Assembly (NCBI GenBank): GCA_947579665.1
Contig: CANPUZ010000046.1
Location: 930,001 to 994,000 of the forward strand
Source of the DNA: Sympetrum striolatum
Lineage: Eukaryota > Arthropoda > Insecta > Odonata > Libellulidae
Reading direction: 5' to 3'
Length of the DNA: 64,000 nt
Shown: positions 10,253-20,865 of the stretch, piece after piece
Layout: every line of letters starts with the position of its first letter
Numbering within the stretch: position 1 is the first letter of the stretch
Notes under the pieces: model-generated
What the model was told of the DNA's origin: nothing
What the model saw: only the letters and a program-made list of their open reading frames with translations
The model's database searches: none
Translations under genes and position numbers: made by a program

Positions 10253-12205
10253 ATACGAGTAAAATGTAGCTTGCATACTGCAAGCAGATCGACAACACTT
10301 ATTTCATATGGGCATCATATCGGGACGGTCCTAAAAAGAAAAAAAAAAGATTGAAAATATTCTGAAAATTCGCTGCAATTTAATCGTCTGGCATCGAACA
10401 CGGGTCTTTCTGGTGATATGTCCAATGCAGTACAACAGAAAATCACCACCTCTAACTATCTGTGAAAATTCAAGCAGAAATGTTGGCTTCAACTGCCCCA
10501 AAGGACGTCCTACTTTTCCCATATGTTCCTTTTGAGAGAAATTTTAATGTGCTCTGGCATCAAACCATGGTACAGCATGGTCGTATCTAATTTTTTTCTT
10601 AAACTGAGTCTTAATATACATCTTCTAGCAAAGCAAGATTTTCCTATTATTTCGATTAATACATCAAAATAAATAATGAAAACTAACTTAATGCATTTTA
10701 AATGGGGGATATATTTGCCATCTGGCTTCGAACCCGGGTCTTTCTGGTAATACTTTCTACACAGCACTAAAGAAGATCACATCCTTTAACCATGTGTGAA
10801 AATTCAAGCAGAAATATTAGGTGCAACTGCCTCAAATGACGTCCTATGTTTCCCTTTTATTCCTTATGAGAGAAACTTTTATGTGCTCTGGCACCAAACC
10901 CAGGAACAGCGTGGTCTTATCTACATTTTTTTCAAAAAACTTTGCTTAATATACATCTTCCATATAAGCGAGAACTTCCTATCATTTCGAGAAGTGCATG
11001 AAAAAAAAAATGAAAATCTACCTCAATGTATTTCAAATGGCCGTTTTTTGCATCGACCTAGCATCGAACCCAGGATATTTTCCGTGAAACTCATTTATGT
11101 TTTCGATAGATCATGACCATATATATAGGCTCCCTGAGTTTCGATTTGTTACCTATCCGGAAAGTATGTTTTTTTAATTCCTGAAAATCAAAGCAATGCA
11201 TTTAAACAGGAAAAATCGTGACTTTGGGGCCCTCTGGAATCGAACCCATGACACTGAGGATCAAAATCACAATTTTTCTGGCGGTTACTTGTTATGGCCA
11301 ATACGTCGTAAAAATTTCAAGTAAATCACGCTTGTGGTTTTGGCTGTGAATTAGTATCCTATCTATCTATCTAGGTATATACATGAATGAATCCGGAGAA
11401 GCATCTATATATAATAGATAAATAGATAGATAGGATATTAATTCACAGCCTAAACCACAAGCGTCATTGATTTGAAATTTTTACGACGTATTGGCCATAA
11501 CGTGTAACCGCCAGAAAAATTGTGATTTTGAACCTCAGTGTCATTGGTTCGATTCCAGAGGGCCCCAAAGTCACGATTTTTCCCGTTTAAATGTATTGCT
11601 TTGAATTTCGGGAAATTTAAAAAAATACTTTCTGGATAGGTAGGTATTCAAAACTCAAGGAGCCTATATATGTCGTCATAATCTATTGAAGACATTAATG
11701 ACTTATACAGAATTTATCCTGGGTTTGATTCTAGTACGATGCAAAAATCGGCCGTTTAAAATACATTGAGGCAGTTTTTCGTTATTTATTTTGATGCACT
11801 TATCAAAATGATAGGAAGTTCTTGCTTTGCTAGAAGATGTATATTAAGAATCGGTTTAAGAAAAAAATTTAGATAAGACAGTACATTTCCTTGGTTTGAT
11901 GCCAGAGCACATTAAAATTTCTCTCATAAGGAATATAAGGGAAAAGTAGGACGTCATTTGAGGCAGTTGAAGCCAATATTTGTGCTTGAATTCACACATA
12001 GTTAGAGATGGTGATCTTCTGTTGTGCTGCATAGTAAGTTCACCAGTAAGACCCAGGTTCGAAGCCAGACGATTAAATTGCTGCGAATTTTAAGAATATT
12101 TTCAATCCTCTTTTATTCTGTTGAGGACCGTCCTGATATGATGCTGATATGAAATTAGTGTTGTCGATCTGCTTGCAGTATGCAAACTACATTTTACTCG
12201 TAAAA
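10253..12205. repeat. large palindromic array of ~167-bp B-box-like units
   Basis: The left arm (10253-11370) and right arm (11410-12205) are inverted copies. Both outer tips carry ACGAGTAAAATGTAGC and the hairpin GCTTGCATACTGCAAGC. The centre is a (CTAT)n-rich junction around 11345-11455 containing GAATCCGGAGAAGCATC. The left arm contains six spaced motifs of the form GGCATCGAACCCAGG, with TCGAAC-type cores at 10394, 10560, 10728, 10894, 11064 and 11240. The right arm has four in the opposite orientation at 11546, 11722, 11893 and 12056. Each resembles a tRNA T-arm/B box. No ORF of note. It lies in the first intron of the zinc-finger gene. The class is unknown, with foldback or Helentron-like elements the closest analogies. 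Confidence 0.75.
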
Positions 12206-12538
12206 TATTAAATTTAAATATTAAATTATAGCCATTTTGATCTAACTTTTGAAATATACTTGGAACGATTGAAAATATAAACATCATAACAAGCATAGTT
12301 GCATGATCGCATAAAACCATGATAGAGAGGTAGGCGAATGATGCCAATGTTACAGGTCATAAGGTTTGAATTCATCCAATGTTTCAGATCATTAAGGTCC
12401 CTAACCTGTGTTTGGTATTAAATACATTTCATATTAATGTACTCATACCAAATGACATGTATTAATGCGTATGTATGTTATTATATAAATTCTTAATCTA
12501 GTTTCCCTTTCCTATAAAATTTCTTTTCTTTTCTGTAG
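12206..12538. other. intronic sequence without recognised features
   Basis: AT-rich sequence between the palindromic array and micro-exon B. It ends in a good polypyrimidine tract and TAG acceptor. I recognise no gene or repeat in it. Confidence 0.5.
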
Positions 12539-12601
12539 GTCCCCATTAAAGAAGAAGTAGACATTCTGGAGTGGGAAGTGCCAGTGGATACTGTGATGAA
12601 G
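12539..12601 (+). CDS. zinc-finger gene, micro-exon B
   Basis: This 63-nt exon lies between TTTTCTTTTCTGTAG and GTAGTT. Phase 0 translation gives VPIKEEVDILEWEVPVDTVM plus K. The IKEEVD-type acidic segment is common in linker exons of insect C2H2 zinc-finger genes, where it can resemble a SUMO-acceptor site (I-K-E-E). It starts with VP, as does the next exon, which suggests exon duplication. Confidence 0.8.
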
Positions 12602-13420
12602 GTAGTTACGAGAATGATGAAATAGATTTAATTAAATTTTTGTGTTGAACATGATTTACTATATTATAATCTCATAATACTATATAGATTATGAATAACA
12701 TTTTGACAAGACATCTTTGTCTCTATGATCAGCATGTTAAATTACAGATTGCATATAGAATTTTTAAAATAATGCAATAGTTAAATACAATTTAGAAGAA
12801 ACAAATATTGTAGGTCCTGCTAAGCCTAAAATGGCATGTCAGTAGGTACCTTTTAAACAAAGAAGGAATAATTAACACAAATATTAGCCCTCGATGGACT
12901 ACAGATGCCATATGGCATCATCCGACACCTGCTATTATTTCATTTGTATCACAGAATAGCAGAGCTCGATGACAATGTTGCAATTTTGTATTTGTTTGGC
13001 TGCTTTTATGAGTTGTTTATGTGTGGTAATTTATTGGTATTGTATTCAGACAATCACAAAGAGAAATACGGAAGAAATTTTAAAATAATTCCAGCCTTGG
13101 AGGGTTAAAATCATACACAATGAAATATCAATTTAAAAAAATTATGTTTACATGCATTTGCAACTTTTACAAAACATTTTTTAATTTTATAAATACTATA
13201 GAAGTAAATTGACGATTATAAAATACTTTAATTTTGTAAATACACATTTTATGATCAAAATGCATTTATATTTTCATAGTTCAATTTATGTTTACTTTAT
13301 ATATGAAGTTGATAACATTTTTAATTATATTTTAAATGTTTGTATAAGTTGTGCAACCTAAGTTTATTCAGTAAATGCTTCATTTATTCATATAATTAGA
13401 GAATTTTGTTTATGGGACAG
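12602..13420. other. intron, no recognised features
   Basis: AT-rich intron between micro-exons B and C. A 67-codon ORF at 12905-13108 has no recognisable domain and is probably chance. Confidence 0.5.
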
Positions 13421-13474
13421 GTTCCTGAACTGCATTTTGAAGAAGCTGACGATTATTACGAATCATCTGAAGAG
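13421..13474 (+). CDS. zinc-finger gene, micro-exon C
   Basis: This 54-nt exon is preceded by TTTATGGGACAG and followed by GTGAGT. Phase 0 translation is VPELHFEEADDYYESSEE, strongly acidic. It could be skipped or included without a frame change. The acidic content suggests a flexible linker or activation/interaction segment, which is inference. Confidence 0.8.
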
Positions 13475-13568
13475 GTGAGTGATGGAATTGAATAAGCTTA
13501 TTTATTATTTATTTACTAGTGAATCCTCCCATCAAAAATAACAAAGTTAAAATTAAATTTAGTTGTAT

Positions 13569-14530
13569 TAAATACGAGTAAAAGTTGCTTGCATTCTGCA
13601 AGCATATTGATGACAAAAATTTCAAGTCAATGTAGTGTCTGGGAATGGGACAGGGTTTTTTTGTACGTTTACTAAAGTTTCTTTGTATATTTCTTATGTC
13701 TTAAATTGACCGATGTATAAAGTGTTAATTATCATATCGTCGTCGAGAGGTAAACGGACAGAGACGCGAGTAACTGCAGCCCCCGCGAGGCGCGCTTTCC
13801 TTTTTTTTTCGGGTTTTGCATGAAAGTTCATTCCGAAATAGTCAAAGTATTTTTGCCTGTGTTTCCTAAAGACATGGAAAGTCACCTTGATTGCAATGAT
13901 CGAAAACAAGCTAACCTTTAAATGTCAGAGCTTCTTTAATTGGAATAATGTGGTAAATATTATTCGAACAATTAGGTATAAAAGAACTTGCTCTGACCAC
14001 CTAAAATAACTCTCCCTCTGACTCCAGCACTCTCCCGCAAAGTCTCGTGTTGGCAGTCTCTAGTTAAAACGTTGTTAGACATAGTGCTCAAAGGAATACA
14101 GTGCCTAAGGATTACTGTCAACCCATCCGTCTCCATCTCCGTCTCTGGGAAATTTCCTCTCGTCGCCGAATTGAAAAGTAAGAAATACATATTTATTTAA
14201 ACTTAAAAAGGAATTGAACTATCACTCATTTCTCCTGCAACTCTGACACCTGGCAAGAACCCAGTAATTTAATGTAATTGTTCCGTCTCCTTAACCATCG
14301 TAAGGGGCGGACATTACATCAATATCATATCGAGAAGGTCCTCGAAAGGAAAAGAAAGGGAAGGAAAATATTCTTAAAATCTCCATATTTTATTCCATAC
14401 TCCATATTTTATTACATACTCCATACAGCAGAAATTTGCATCAACTTGGCGTCAAACTCATGCACTTTTGGTGACTGTTTTATAGATACTAGTGATTGCC
14501 CAGTGGTTGAAATTCAAGCATAATTCATTG
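13569..14530 (+). repeat. B-box-type repeat, partial, split by a solo LTR
   Basis: The left piece (13569-13630) carries the typical tip ACGAGTAAAAGTTGC and hairpin GCTTGCATTCTGCAAGC. The right piece resumes at 14319 with TCAATATCATATCGAGAAGG, which is continuous with the left piece when the LTR and one TCAA are removed. The right piece matches 10305-10370. A T-arm-like motif (TGGCGTCAAACTCATG) follows near 14446. The rest of 14460-15030 shows nothing recognisable. Confidence 0.65.
13631..14318 (+). mobile_element. solo LTR, Ty3/gypsy-type
   Basis: It begins TGTAGTGTCTGGGAATGGG and ends GGGGCGGACATTACA, so it has TG..CA ends. It is flanked by the 4-bp duplication TCAA (13627-13630 and 14319-14322). 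A TATA-like TATAAAAG lies at about 13978, as expected in an LTR promoter. No internal retroviral genes adjoin it, so it is a solo LTR left by recombination. A second, inverted copy is at 25255-25880. A 4-bp duplication favours Ty3/gypsy over BEL or copia. Confidence 0.85.
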
Positions 14531-15039
14531 AATTTTTAAGTCTGAACATTATTGAGGTTCTTTTGTCAAAGAAGTATACCTATATAATCATTGCTTACAA
14601 CTTATTTCATTATTTTTCTATTGCGTCAGCTGTGAGCGTGTACAAATACGTCATTAGGGTTTTGTCTTGATTCCCTTCAATGAATGTAACATTTTAATGT
14701 TATAAAAATAAATAAAACACAATTACAGCTTTATTTATTTTTTGATATAATTCATTGTCATTTTTAATTTTAAAGATTGATTTCCAAAAAAAATTCCGTA
14801 AAATCGCCCTAATTATATCCCTGTTATTTATTAATCAGCTAGCGACTGTTGGCATATCTGTTAATTGCCCTCTTTTCATAATTTCCGACATGAGTCCCTA
14901 CCGTTAATTTGGTTTGGAGATGAAATCCCCTTCTAATGTGAAAACGCATAAGCTCGGATTCGCCTTGTTCGCCAGGGGGACTGGTTTGTTTACTACAAAG
15001 ACATTTCCCAACGTTTTTGTTCATTTTGCCTAAGTTCTC

Positions 15040-15340
15040 GTAATTTCAACACGAATACTATATTCTACGACCAAAATAAGAATCTTTATTCAATTTACTT
15101 TCTTTTGGTACTAATCTCGATTTCGTACGACTATTATTTCTGATTTAATTCTACAAAAGAAAAAACGTCTGCAATCGATCAAATTGAACTTAGCATGCAT
15201 TTCTTATGAGAGACGATTATACTGCTCCAGAGTCGAACCAAGGATACTCTGGACAAAGATTTTAGCTTTCTGCACTCCTTCTCCATATAAACTTTAACTA
15301 TGCCAAATCTCAAACTCCTCCGTGAGCGCAATATCCTTAA
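15040..15340. repeat. dispersed repeat shared with 37315-37470
   Basis: The stretch from ACCAAAATAAGAATCTTTAT to about 15205 is closely matched at 37338-37460, including TTTCGTACGACTATTATTTC. It continues into one T-arm-like unit (CCAGAGTCGAACCAAGGA at about 15227). No coding potential. Confidence 0.55.
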
Positions 15341-15606
15341 AAAGGGATCCAAAGTTTTCTCTTTGCGTATTAAAATATAGATTTTTGATTGTGCGTGAAC
15401 CTACTGAAATGTAGAACACTCATGAATGAATCTGTCCTTTGTTTCCTTAGTTTTAACTTGTGACCCACTTTTGCAATGTAAAGCAGTTCTTCTTTTCTGC
15501 TTATTAACTCCATCCATGCTCATGTTTGTTTTCTAGCTATGAATTTGATATTCTATGGAGTGGATTTTTATAAACTAATTTTCTTCTTTGAAAACCTCAT
15601 TTCAAG

Positions 15607-15681
15607 GACCCAGTGGAAGTTCCAGAAGAGGAATATCAAGACAACTACAATCGACAAGTCTTCTGTCAGCCATTAAGAGAA
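15607..15681 (+). CDS. zinc-finger gene, micro-exon D
   Basis: This 75-nt exon sits between CTCATTTCAAG and GTAAGT. Phase 0 translation starts DPVEVPEEEYQDNYNRQVFC and ends QPLRE. As with exons B and C it is rich in Glu/Asp and opens with a D/V-P pair. It would be followed by a 10.4-kb intron leading to the finger exon at 26038. Confidence 0.8.
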
Positions 15682-15712
15682 GTAAGTAGTCTGTCTTCTG
15701 CAACTATTATAT

Positions 15713-15830
15713 GTACCGAATATACGTATAAGTCGACCCCAAAAATTTTGAGGCGAGTTTCAGGTTTCAGCCTGTCTTCAGCGTATAAGTCAACCAATAA
15801 ATAAGGCAACACCATTTCTCCCCAGCTCCA
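15713..15830. mobile_element. single pogo-like end, fragment
   Basis: TACCGAATATACGTATAAGT followed by CGACCCC resembles the ends of CCGTA-type pogo-related MITEs such as 24056-24836. A matching inverted end is not found, so this is only a fragment. Confidence 0.35.
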
Positions 15831-16128
15831 TTTTATGGGAAGAAAAACTACCATATCCATAAATATACGATAGCTTAATGAATATTTACTGCATAAGAGT
15901 AAGATGCTAGAACTATTTCTTTTAGCTGCCGTGTCAACTTCTCGCCTCTGCTTAACTATTATGCAAGTTTCTTTCCTTGGTATCACTCAGGCTACACTAA
16001 TAAAAATGATTTACAAAACACAATGGTACTAAAAATTTATTATAGAAATAATGGTAATATAGCGTGGTAATATCAAATCACGACACTGCTAAATCAACTT
16101 ATCCTATCTATATACCTATATAGCTATC

Positions 16129-16976
16129 TGTATGAATGAATCCGGAGAAGCATCTATATATAGTAGATAATTCCTTCTCCGGATTCATTCATAGATATAT
16201 ATAGATAGGATACTAATTCACAGGCTAAACCACAAGCGTCATTGATTTGAAATTTTTACAACGTATTGGCCATAACGTGTGACCACTGGAAAAATTGCGA
16301 TTTTGATCCTCAGTGTCATGGGTTCGATTCCAGGGGGCCCCAAAGTCTCGATTTTTCCCATTTGAAAGCATTGCTTCAATTTTCGGGAATAAAAAAAAAT
16401 ACTTCCCAGACAGGTAGAGAATCGAAACTCAAGGAGCTTATATAAATGGTGCTGATCTATCAATAACAGATATGACTTTTACGGAAAATATCCTTGGTTA
16501 GATGCTAGGACAATGCAAAAATCTGCCCTTTAAAATACATTGAGATAGTTTTTCATTATTTTTTTTGATGCACTTATCAAAATGATAGGAAGTTCTTGCT
16601 TTGCTATAAGATATACATACATTAAGAATCCGTTTAAGAAAAAAAATATATAATACCATGCGGTTCCTGGGTTCGATGCCAGAGCACATTAAAATTTCTC
16701 ACATAAGGAATACAAGGGAAAAGTAGGACGTTGTTTGAGGCAGTTGCAGCTAATATTTCTGCTTGAGTTTTCACACATAGTTAGAGATTGTGAACTGCTG
16801 TTGTGCTGCGTAGTAAGTTCACCAGGAAGATCGGGGTTTGATGCCGGACGGAGAAATTGCAGCATATTTTAAGAAAATTTTCAATACTTTTTCTACTTTT
16901 GAGGACCCTCTCGATATGTCAACTTGAAATTTGTGTTATCAATATGCTTGCAGTATGCAAGCAATATTTTACTCGT
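16129..16976 (-). repeat. B-box-type repeat array, single arm
   Basis: It begins with inverted GAATCCGGAGAAGCATC segments (16137-16190) and ends at 16945-16976 with CTTGCAGTATGCAAGC and ATTTTACTCGT. It matches the right arm of the 10253-12205 palindrome. T-arm-like motifs include ATGGGTTCGATTCCAG (16318), TGGGTTCGATGCCAG (about 16668) and GGGGTTTGATGCCGG (about 16833). No gene. Confidence 0.75.
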
Positions 16977-17313
16977 AACTATATATAGATAGATGGATAA
17001 CTATATATATAGATATATATGATTATTACAATAATTTAAGTAAAGCTGCATGAATTAAAAAACATGAAGATCATAAATAGCTTCTATTTTTTCTTGAAAT
17101 AAATTAAAGAAGTTGAAAATATTTTTTATATTTTGCAGCCTCCATTTTGGATCGTGTGAATAGAAAGTATGAAATCTAGACGATCATGCATTTCTTTGTG
17201 GTAGCCATTGTACAATGAGGATGAGAAAGCTCAGTAAATTTTCCACACAATTGTTGTAATCAATGACTGGTTTTGCTACTGCAGTAGCCTCTTCTGGTGA
17301 ATGCCCTTGACCT

Positions 17314-17530
17314 GGGATTCCCCACCTTTTAGCAACTGCGCACTACTTGAAAGTTTTAGAAATCTTGACCTACCAACAGTCCTATATTTAATTAGAAACA
17401 TATTTACGGTGGCTTGTTTTATTTTAATTAAATTACTGAGAAAGCTTCATATTTAATTATGCACTTTTATTTGGTTTTTTCTTCAACCCTTTATCAAAAC
17501 GAGAATAAATATTTATAGATTTCAATGTTT
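17314..17530. repeat. dispersed repeat also at 19270-19350 and 31728-31925
   Basis: The three loci share a TTTTAGCAACTGCG-type start and GGCTTGTTTTATTTTAATTA, followed by TTCAACCCTTTATCAA. The left tip (CTGGGATTCCCCACC) and a nearby CGCAGGGGTCGCC-type end at about 17800-17821 (read on the minus strand) hint at a hAT MITE, but I cannot define boundaries. Confidence 0.4.
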
Positions 17531-17904
17531 TCTTGCTAACTTTTATTTAAAAATATATAGAGACATATGTTTGTAATAAGATTTTTATAATGAAAAAGAT
17601 AAAATGATTATTGCAAGTTACTGTTTTATTAATACTCAGGTCTAAAAAAAAACAATTTTATTTAATCAGTTCGAAGCAAGCTAACAATATCAACTTTTAC
17701 TGCAAAACTTGTTGTTGCGTGCCTGTGATTGAAATATCAGTATCAATATGATAATTGCTTGTATCACCCACACGCACCACCTGAAAACTTTCCGCCTACC
17801 GCAAGTTGGCGACCCCTGCGCTAGAAGATGAACTGGAAGATGCACCAGAACGAAACCGATCGTCGATTTAAACATTTGTGTGGAAAATTTGATTGATTAC
17901 AGTT

Positions 17905-19130
17905 TGATTCCCTTGATCACGAGTTAATGATATTCAAACTTGCCCACTGTTTTAATATTCACGGAAAGTTCTTACAGCTGATATCAAGCTTCCTAACCAA
18001 TCGAACGCAATGTGTCAAACTTCCAGACGCTAAATTCAACAGGGTTACTGTCACCTCTGGGGTTCCACAGGGCAGTTCCCTAAGCCCATTTCTATTCAAC
18101 CTCTTCGTTGATGATCTAGTCTCTATACCCCCTACGGAGGAAAATATTCTGCTATATGCTGATGATTGTAAACTTTTTACCAGTGTGGCGAAGGTAGCGG
18201 ATTGTGAACAATTTCAAAGAACGTTAAATAAAATTACCCAGTGGTGCGGTGACTGGAAATTAAAGTTAAACATTAATAAATGCCATACTATGTCTATAGG
18301 GTTAAAAAAACCGTTTGAATATAATTATAAGTTAAATGAAGTCACTCTTCCAAGAGTAATGCAACAAAAGGATCTGGGTGTTATAACTGATAATAAATTA
18401 ACATATTCTGAACATGTTACAAAAATAAAAAATCGTGCGATGTCTCTCCTAGGCCTACTTTATCGTTTCACCAATATCAAAGGCCCTCTGGCTCTCTCCC
18501 TATACTTTTCCTCGTTCATCCTTCCTACTGTATCTTACTGCTCCCCCATCTGGTCTATCTCCTTCCCAACTCATCTTTCCTCATTAGACAGAATTACTAA
18601 CTTCTTTCTCAGAATTGTAAAAGCCAGAGTTCCTTCCTTCCGTCAAGCCTCTAAAGATTCTATCTTATCTTCACTATCCTTGGAATCTCTCTCTGTCACT
18701 AGATGAAAACATGATTTATCCTTCTTACACTCACTGCTGAACTCCTTTTATGACTGTCCTCCTTTAACTTCACTTATCAATTATCGTGTTCCAAACAGAT
18801 CTACCCATTTGACATCATTACTTCACTATACTACTTCTAGACTTTCAAGCGCTCCCTTTTCTTTCGTCTTCCTTCTCTGATAAACTCAATTCCTCCTTCT
18901 ATTGATCCTTTATCTAAACGGAAATTTTTGAACCTGAGCAAACCACACACCAGATCCATATAATTGTAAAATCTACCTTTATGTTTGTTTTCTTTTTTCA
19001 CTATATTTTCTGTCACTTTTTTTAACTATATATGTTTATTACTTTAATATATGTATATTTTTTATATTTCACTTTAAATTGGCATTGATATGCTGTATGT
19101 GAGATTTGAATAAATAAATAAATAATAAAT
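17905..19130 (+). pseudogene. 5'-truncated LINE with RT fragment
   Basis: The frame opens at the RT palm (FDSLDHELMIFKLAHCF) and continues through GVPQGSSLSPFLFNLFVDDL, the catalytic LLYADDCKLF (YADD), the thumb (QKDLGVITDNKLTYSEHV) and the post-RT region until TGA at 18706. The 3' sequence ends in a TTTGAATAAATAAATAAATA tail near 19107-19130. The N-terminal endonuclease and fingers are missing, as in normal 5' truncation during target-primed reverse transcription. The RT core itself is not frameshifted, so the copy is fairly young. Jockey/CR1 type. Confidence 0.9.
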
Positions 19131-19374
19131 TGACCAAGTGTCAACTTAGTTATTGAAAGTATTTCTATTGACATTACCGAAAACTATGAATGTCTGACTT
19201 ATATCCAAATCTACTTCACATTTGTCTGTCGGAACCGAACAAGGTCATAAGTTGACTACTAGTAGAAAGTGGCTCGTTTTATTTTAATTAAATTACTGAG
19301 AAAACTTCATATTTAATTATTGGTGCACTTTTAATTGGTCTTTTCCTTGGGGATCAAAATTCTAACCATGTTCC

Positions 19375-20260
19375 ACAAGCGTCATTGATTTGAAATTTTT
19401 ACCACGTACTGGCCATAATGTGTAACCCACAGAAAAAAAGTGATTTTGAACCTCAGTGTCATGGGTTCAATGCCAGATGGCTCCAAAGTCCCGATTTTTT
19501 CCATAAAGATGCATCGAGGGGATTTTCGAAAAATTTTTGAGGCACTTCCTGGCAAATTAGAGAGTTTAAATTTGAGGGATCGCTAGAAGCCATATATATC
19601 CTTCAAAAATTAAAAAGACATCTTCGAAGACTATCCTTGGTTTGATGCTAGGTCATGGCAAATATTCTCCTATTTAAAAAGCATTGCGGCGATTTTTAAG
19701 GTTTTTTGAAAATCGCTTCCCAATATGATGGAATATTGAAATTTGGCATGTGGATATGGATCATGAATATATTTTATATATGCTGTTTAACGTTTCACTG
19801 ATGATCCTTGGTTGGATCCCTGTGAGTTACGTACTTTCCTCAATGCATTTCTAATGGTGCTAACAGAATCCTCTTTTACGTCTTTCCCAGTATGATATCA
19901 ACTTCAAACTTTGCAGTAAATAAGATCAGGTCCTACTAAGTTATAATGTGTGTTCACATCTGCCAATAGGTCCTGGGTTTGACACTAGGCGTCTCTAAAA
20001 TTAGAATTTGCTACGATTTTTAAGATTTTTTTGAACCTCTTCTCGATAGCATAGAAACCTAAAACTCAACAAGAGAATAGAGTTAATGAATACATTTTAT
20101 AGACTTTGTTTATCGTTCCCTGATGGTCCTTGGTTCAAACCCAGAGAGCCATTTACATTAATCAATGCATTTCAAATGGAGATTGTGAAGTCTTATTTTA
20201 TGATCTTCCTGGTAAGATATCGAATTCAAAATTTTAATTAAATAGCTGTCAAAATGAATG
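19375..20260 (-). repeat. B-box-type repeat array, divergent copy
   Basis: Five T-arm-like motifs are spaced 157-175 bp: near 19462 (GGGTTCAATGCCAG), 19634, 19809, 19973 (GGGTTTGACACTAG) and 20130 (GGTTCAAACCCAG). The first 150 bp match the 11455-11600 arm of the palindrome. A related inverted array is at 31935-32840. No coding sequence. Confidence 0.65.
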
Positions 20261-20347
20261 TTGGTAACTGATATTTGGTGGAACTTCATGATTTAATAAC
20301 TAAAACTTTTGTAAAATTTGTGCAATTCCACAAGAAATTATATAAAA

Positions 20348-20393
20348 CTCAGTTGACCGGTTTCGGTGAAATTACACCATCCTTAGAACTGAG
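20348..20393 (-). ncRNA. hammerhead-like motif with one core substitution
   Basis: On the minus strand: CTCAGTT, CTAAGGA, TGGTG, loop, CACC, GAAA, CCGG, TC, AACTGAG. The outer stem CTCAGTT/AACTGAG is a perfect 7 bp, and the inner stem GGTG/CACC is intact. The catalytic box reads CTAAGGA instead of CTGAnGA, so G5 is lost and activity is doubtful. The minimal palindromic stem III (ACCGGT) would favour action as a dimer. Confidence 0.45.
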
Positions 20394-20639
20394 GAGCTGT
20401 GAGCAGAGCAAACGTATTTAAAAGAGAGGAGGGAATGAAAGGGTAAGATTTGGAGTAAGTATGACACTCACAGTCTATTGTTTCTGAATGTAGGTGCGGG
20501 AGGAGTGTCGTTAAAAGCAGTGACTGATTCAGGGAATATAGAAATTCATTTGCCAGTTGAAAAGAATGGAATTTGGAAATACTTTTCCCCCAAACAGATG
20601 CTACTGATACTTCAACTAAATGGTTTAAAATTAATTTTA

Positions 20640-20860
20640 CGGACGATTGCAGTTACAAATGCTCCAAGGTTCTCTCCACAGACTCTCGACGTCCCACTTT
20701 TTATATTAGTTGTAATTTGCGATCTTTTCTCTGTAACGGAAAAGACTGAGTAGAACCTAATAAAAAATCTGGAATTCACAGAATTAACTGTAATGATTGC
20801 AACACGGTGTACATGGAGCAAACAGGCAGAAGTTTTCTAAAATGGGCCGGTGAACATAGC
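20640..20860 (+). pseudogene. Penelope-like GIY-YIG nuclease remnant
   Basis: The plus strand encodes SGIHRINCNDCNTVYMEQTG followed by RSFLKWAGEHSN, the start of a GIY-YIG domain as found C-terminal to Penelope RT. The two tyrosine-bearing motifs are partly replaced (IHR for IYK, YMEQ for YIGQ). A stop at about 20750 separates it from upstream sequence. Only this domain survives. Confidence 0.7.
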
Positions 20861-20865
20861 AATCA

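Noticed and set aside
12905..13108. 67-codon ORF in an intron
   Set aside because: No domain, no conserved context and no splice support. Likely chance in AT-rich sequence.
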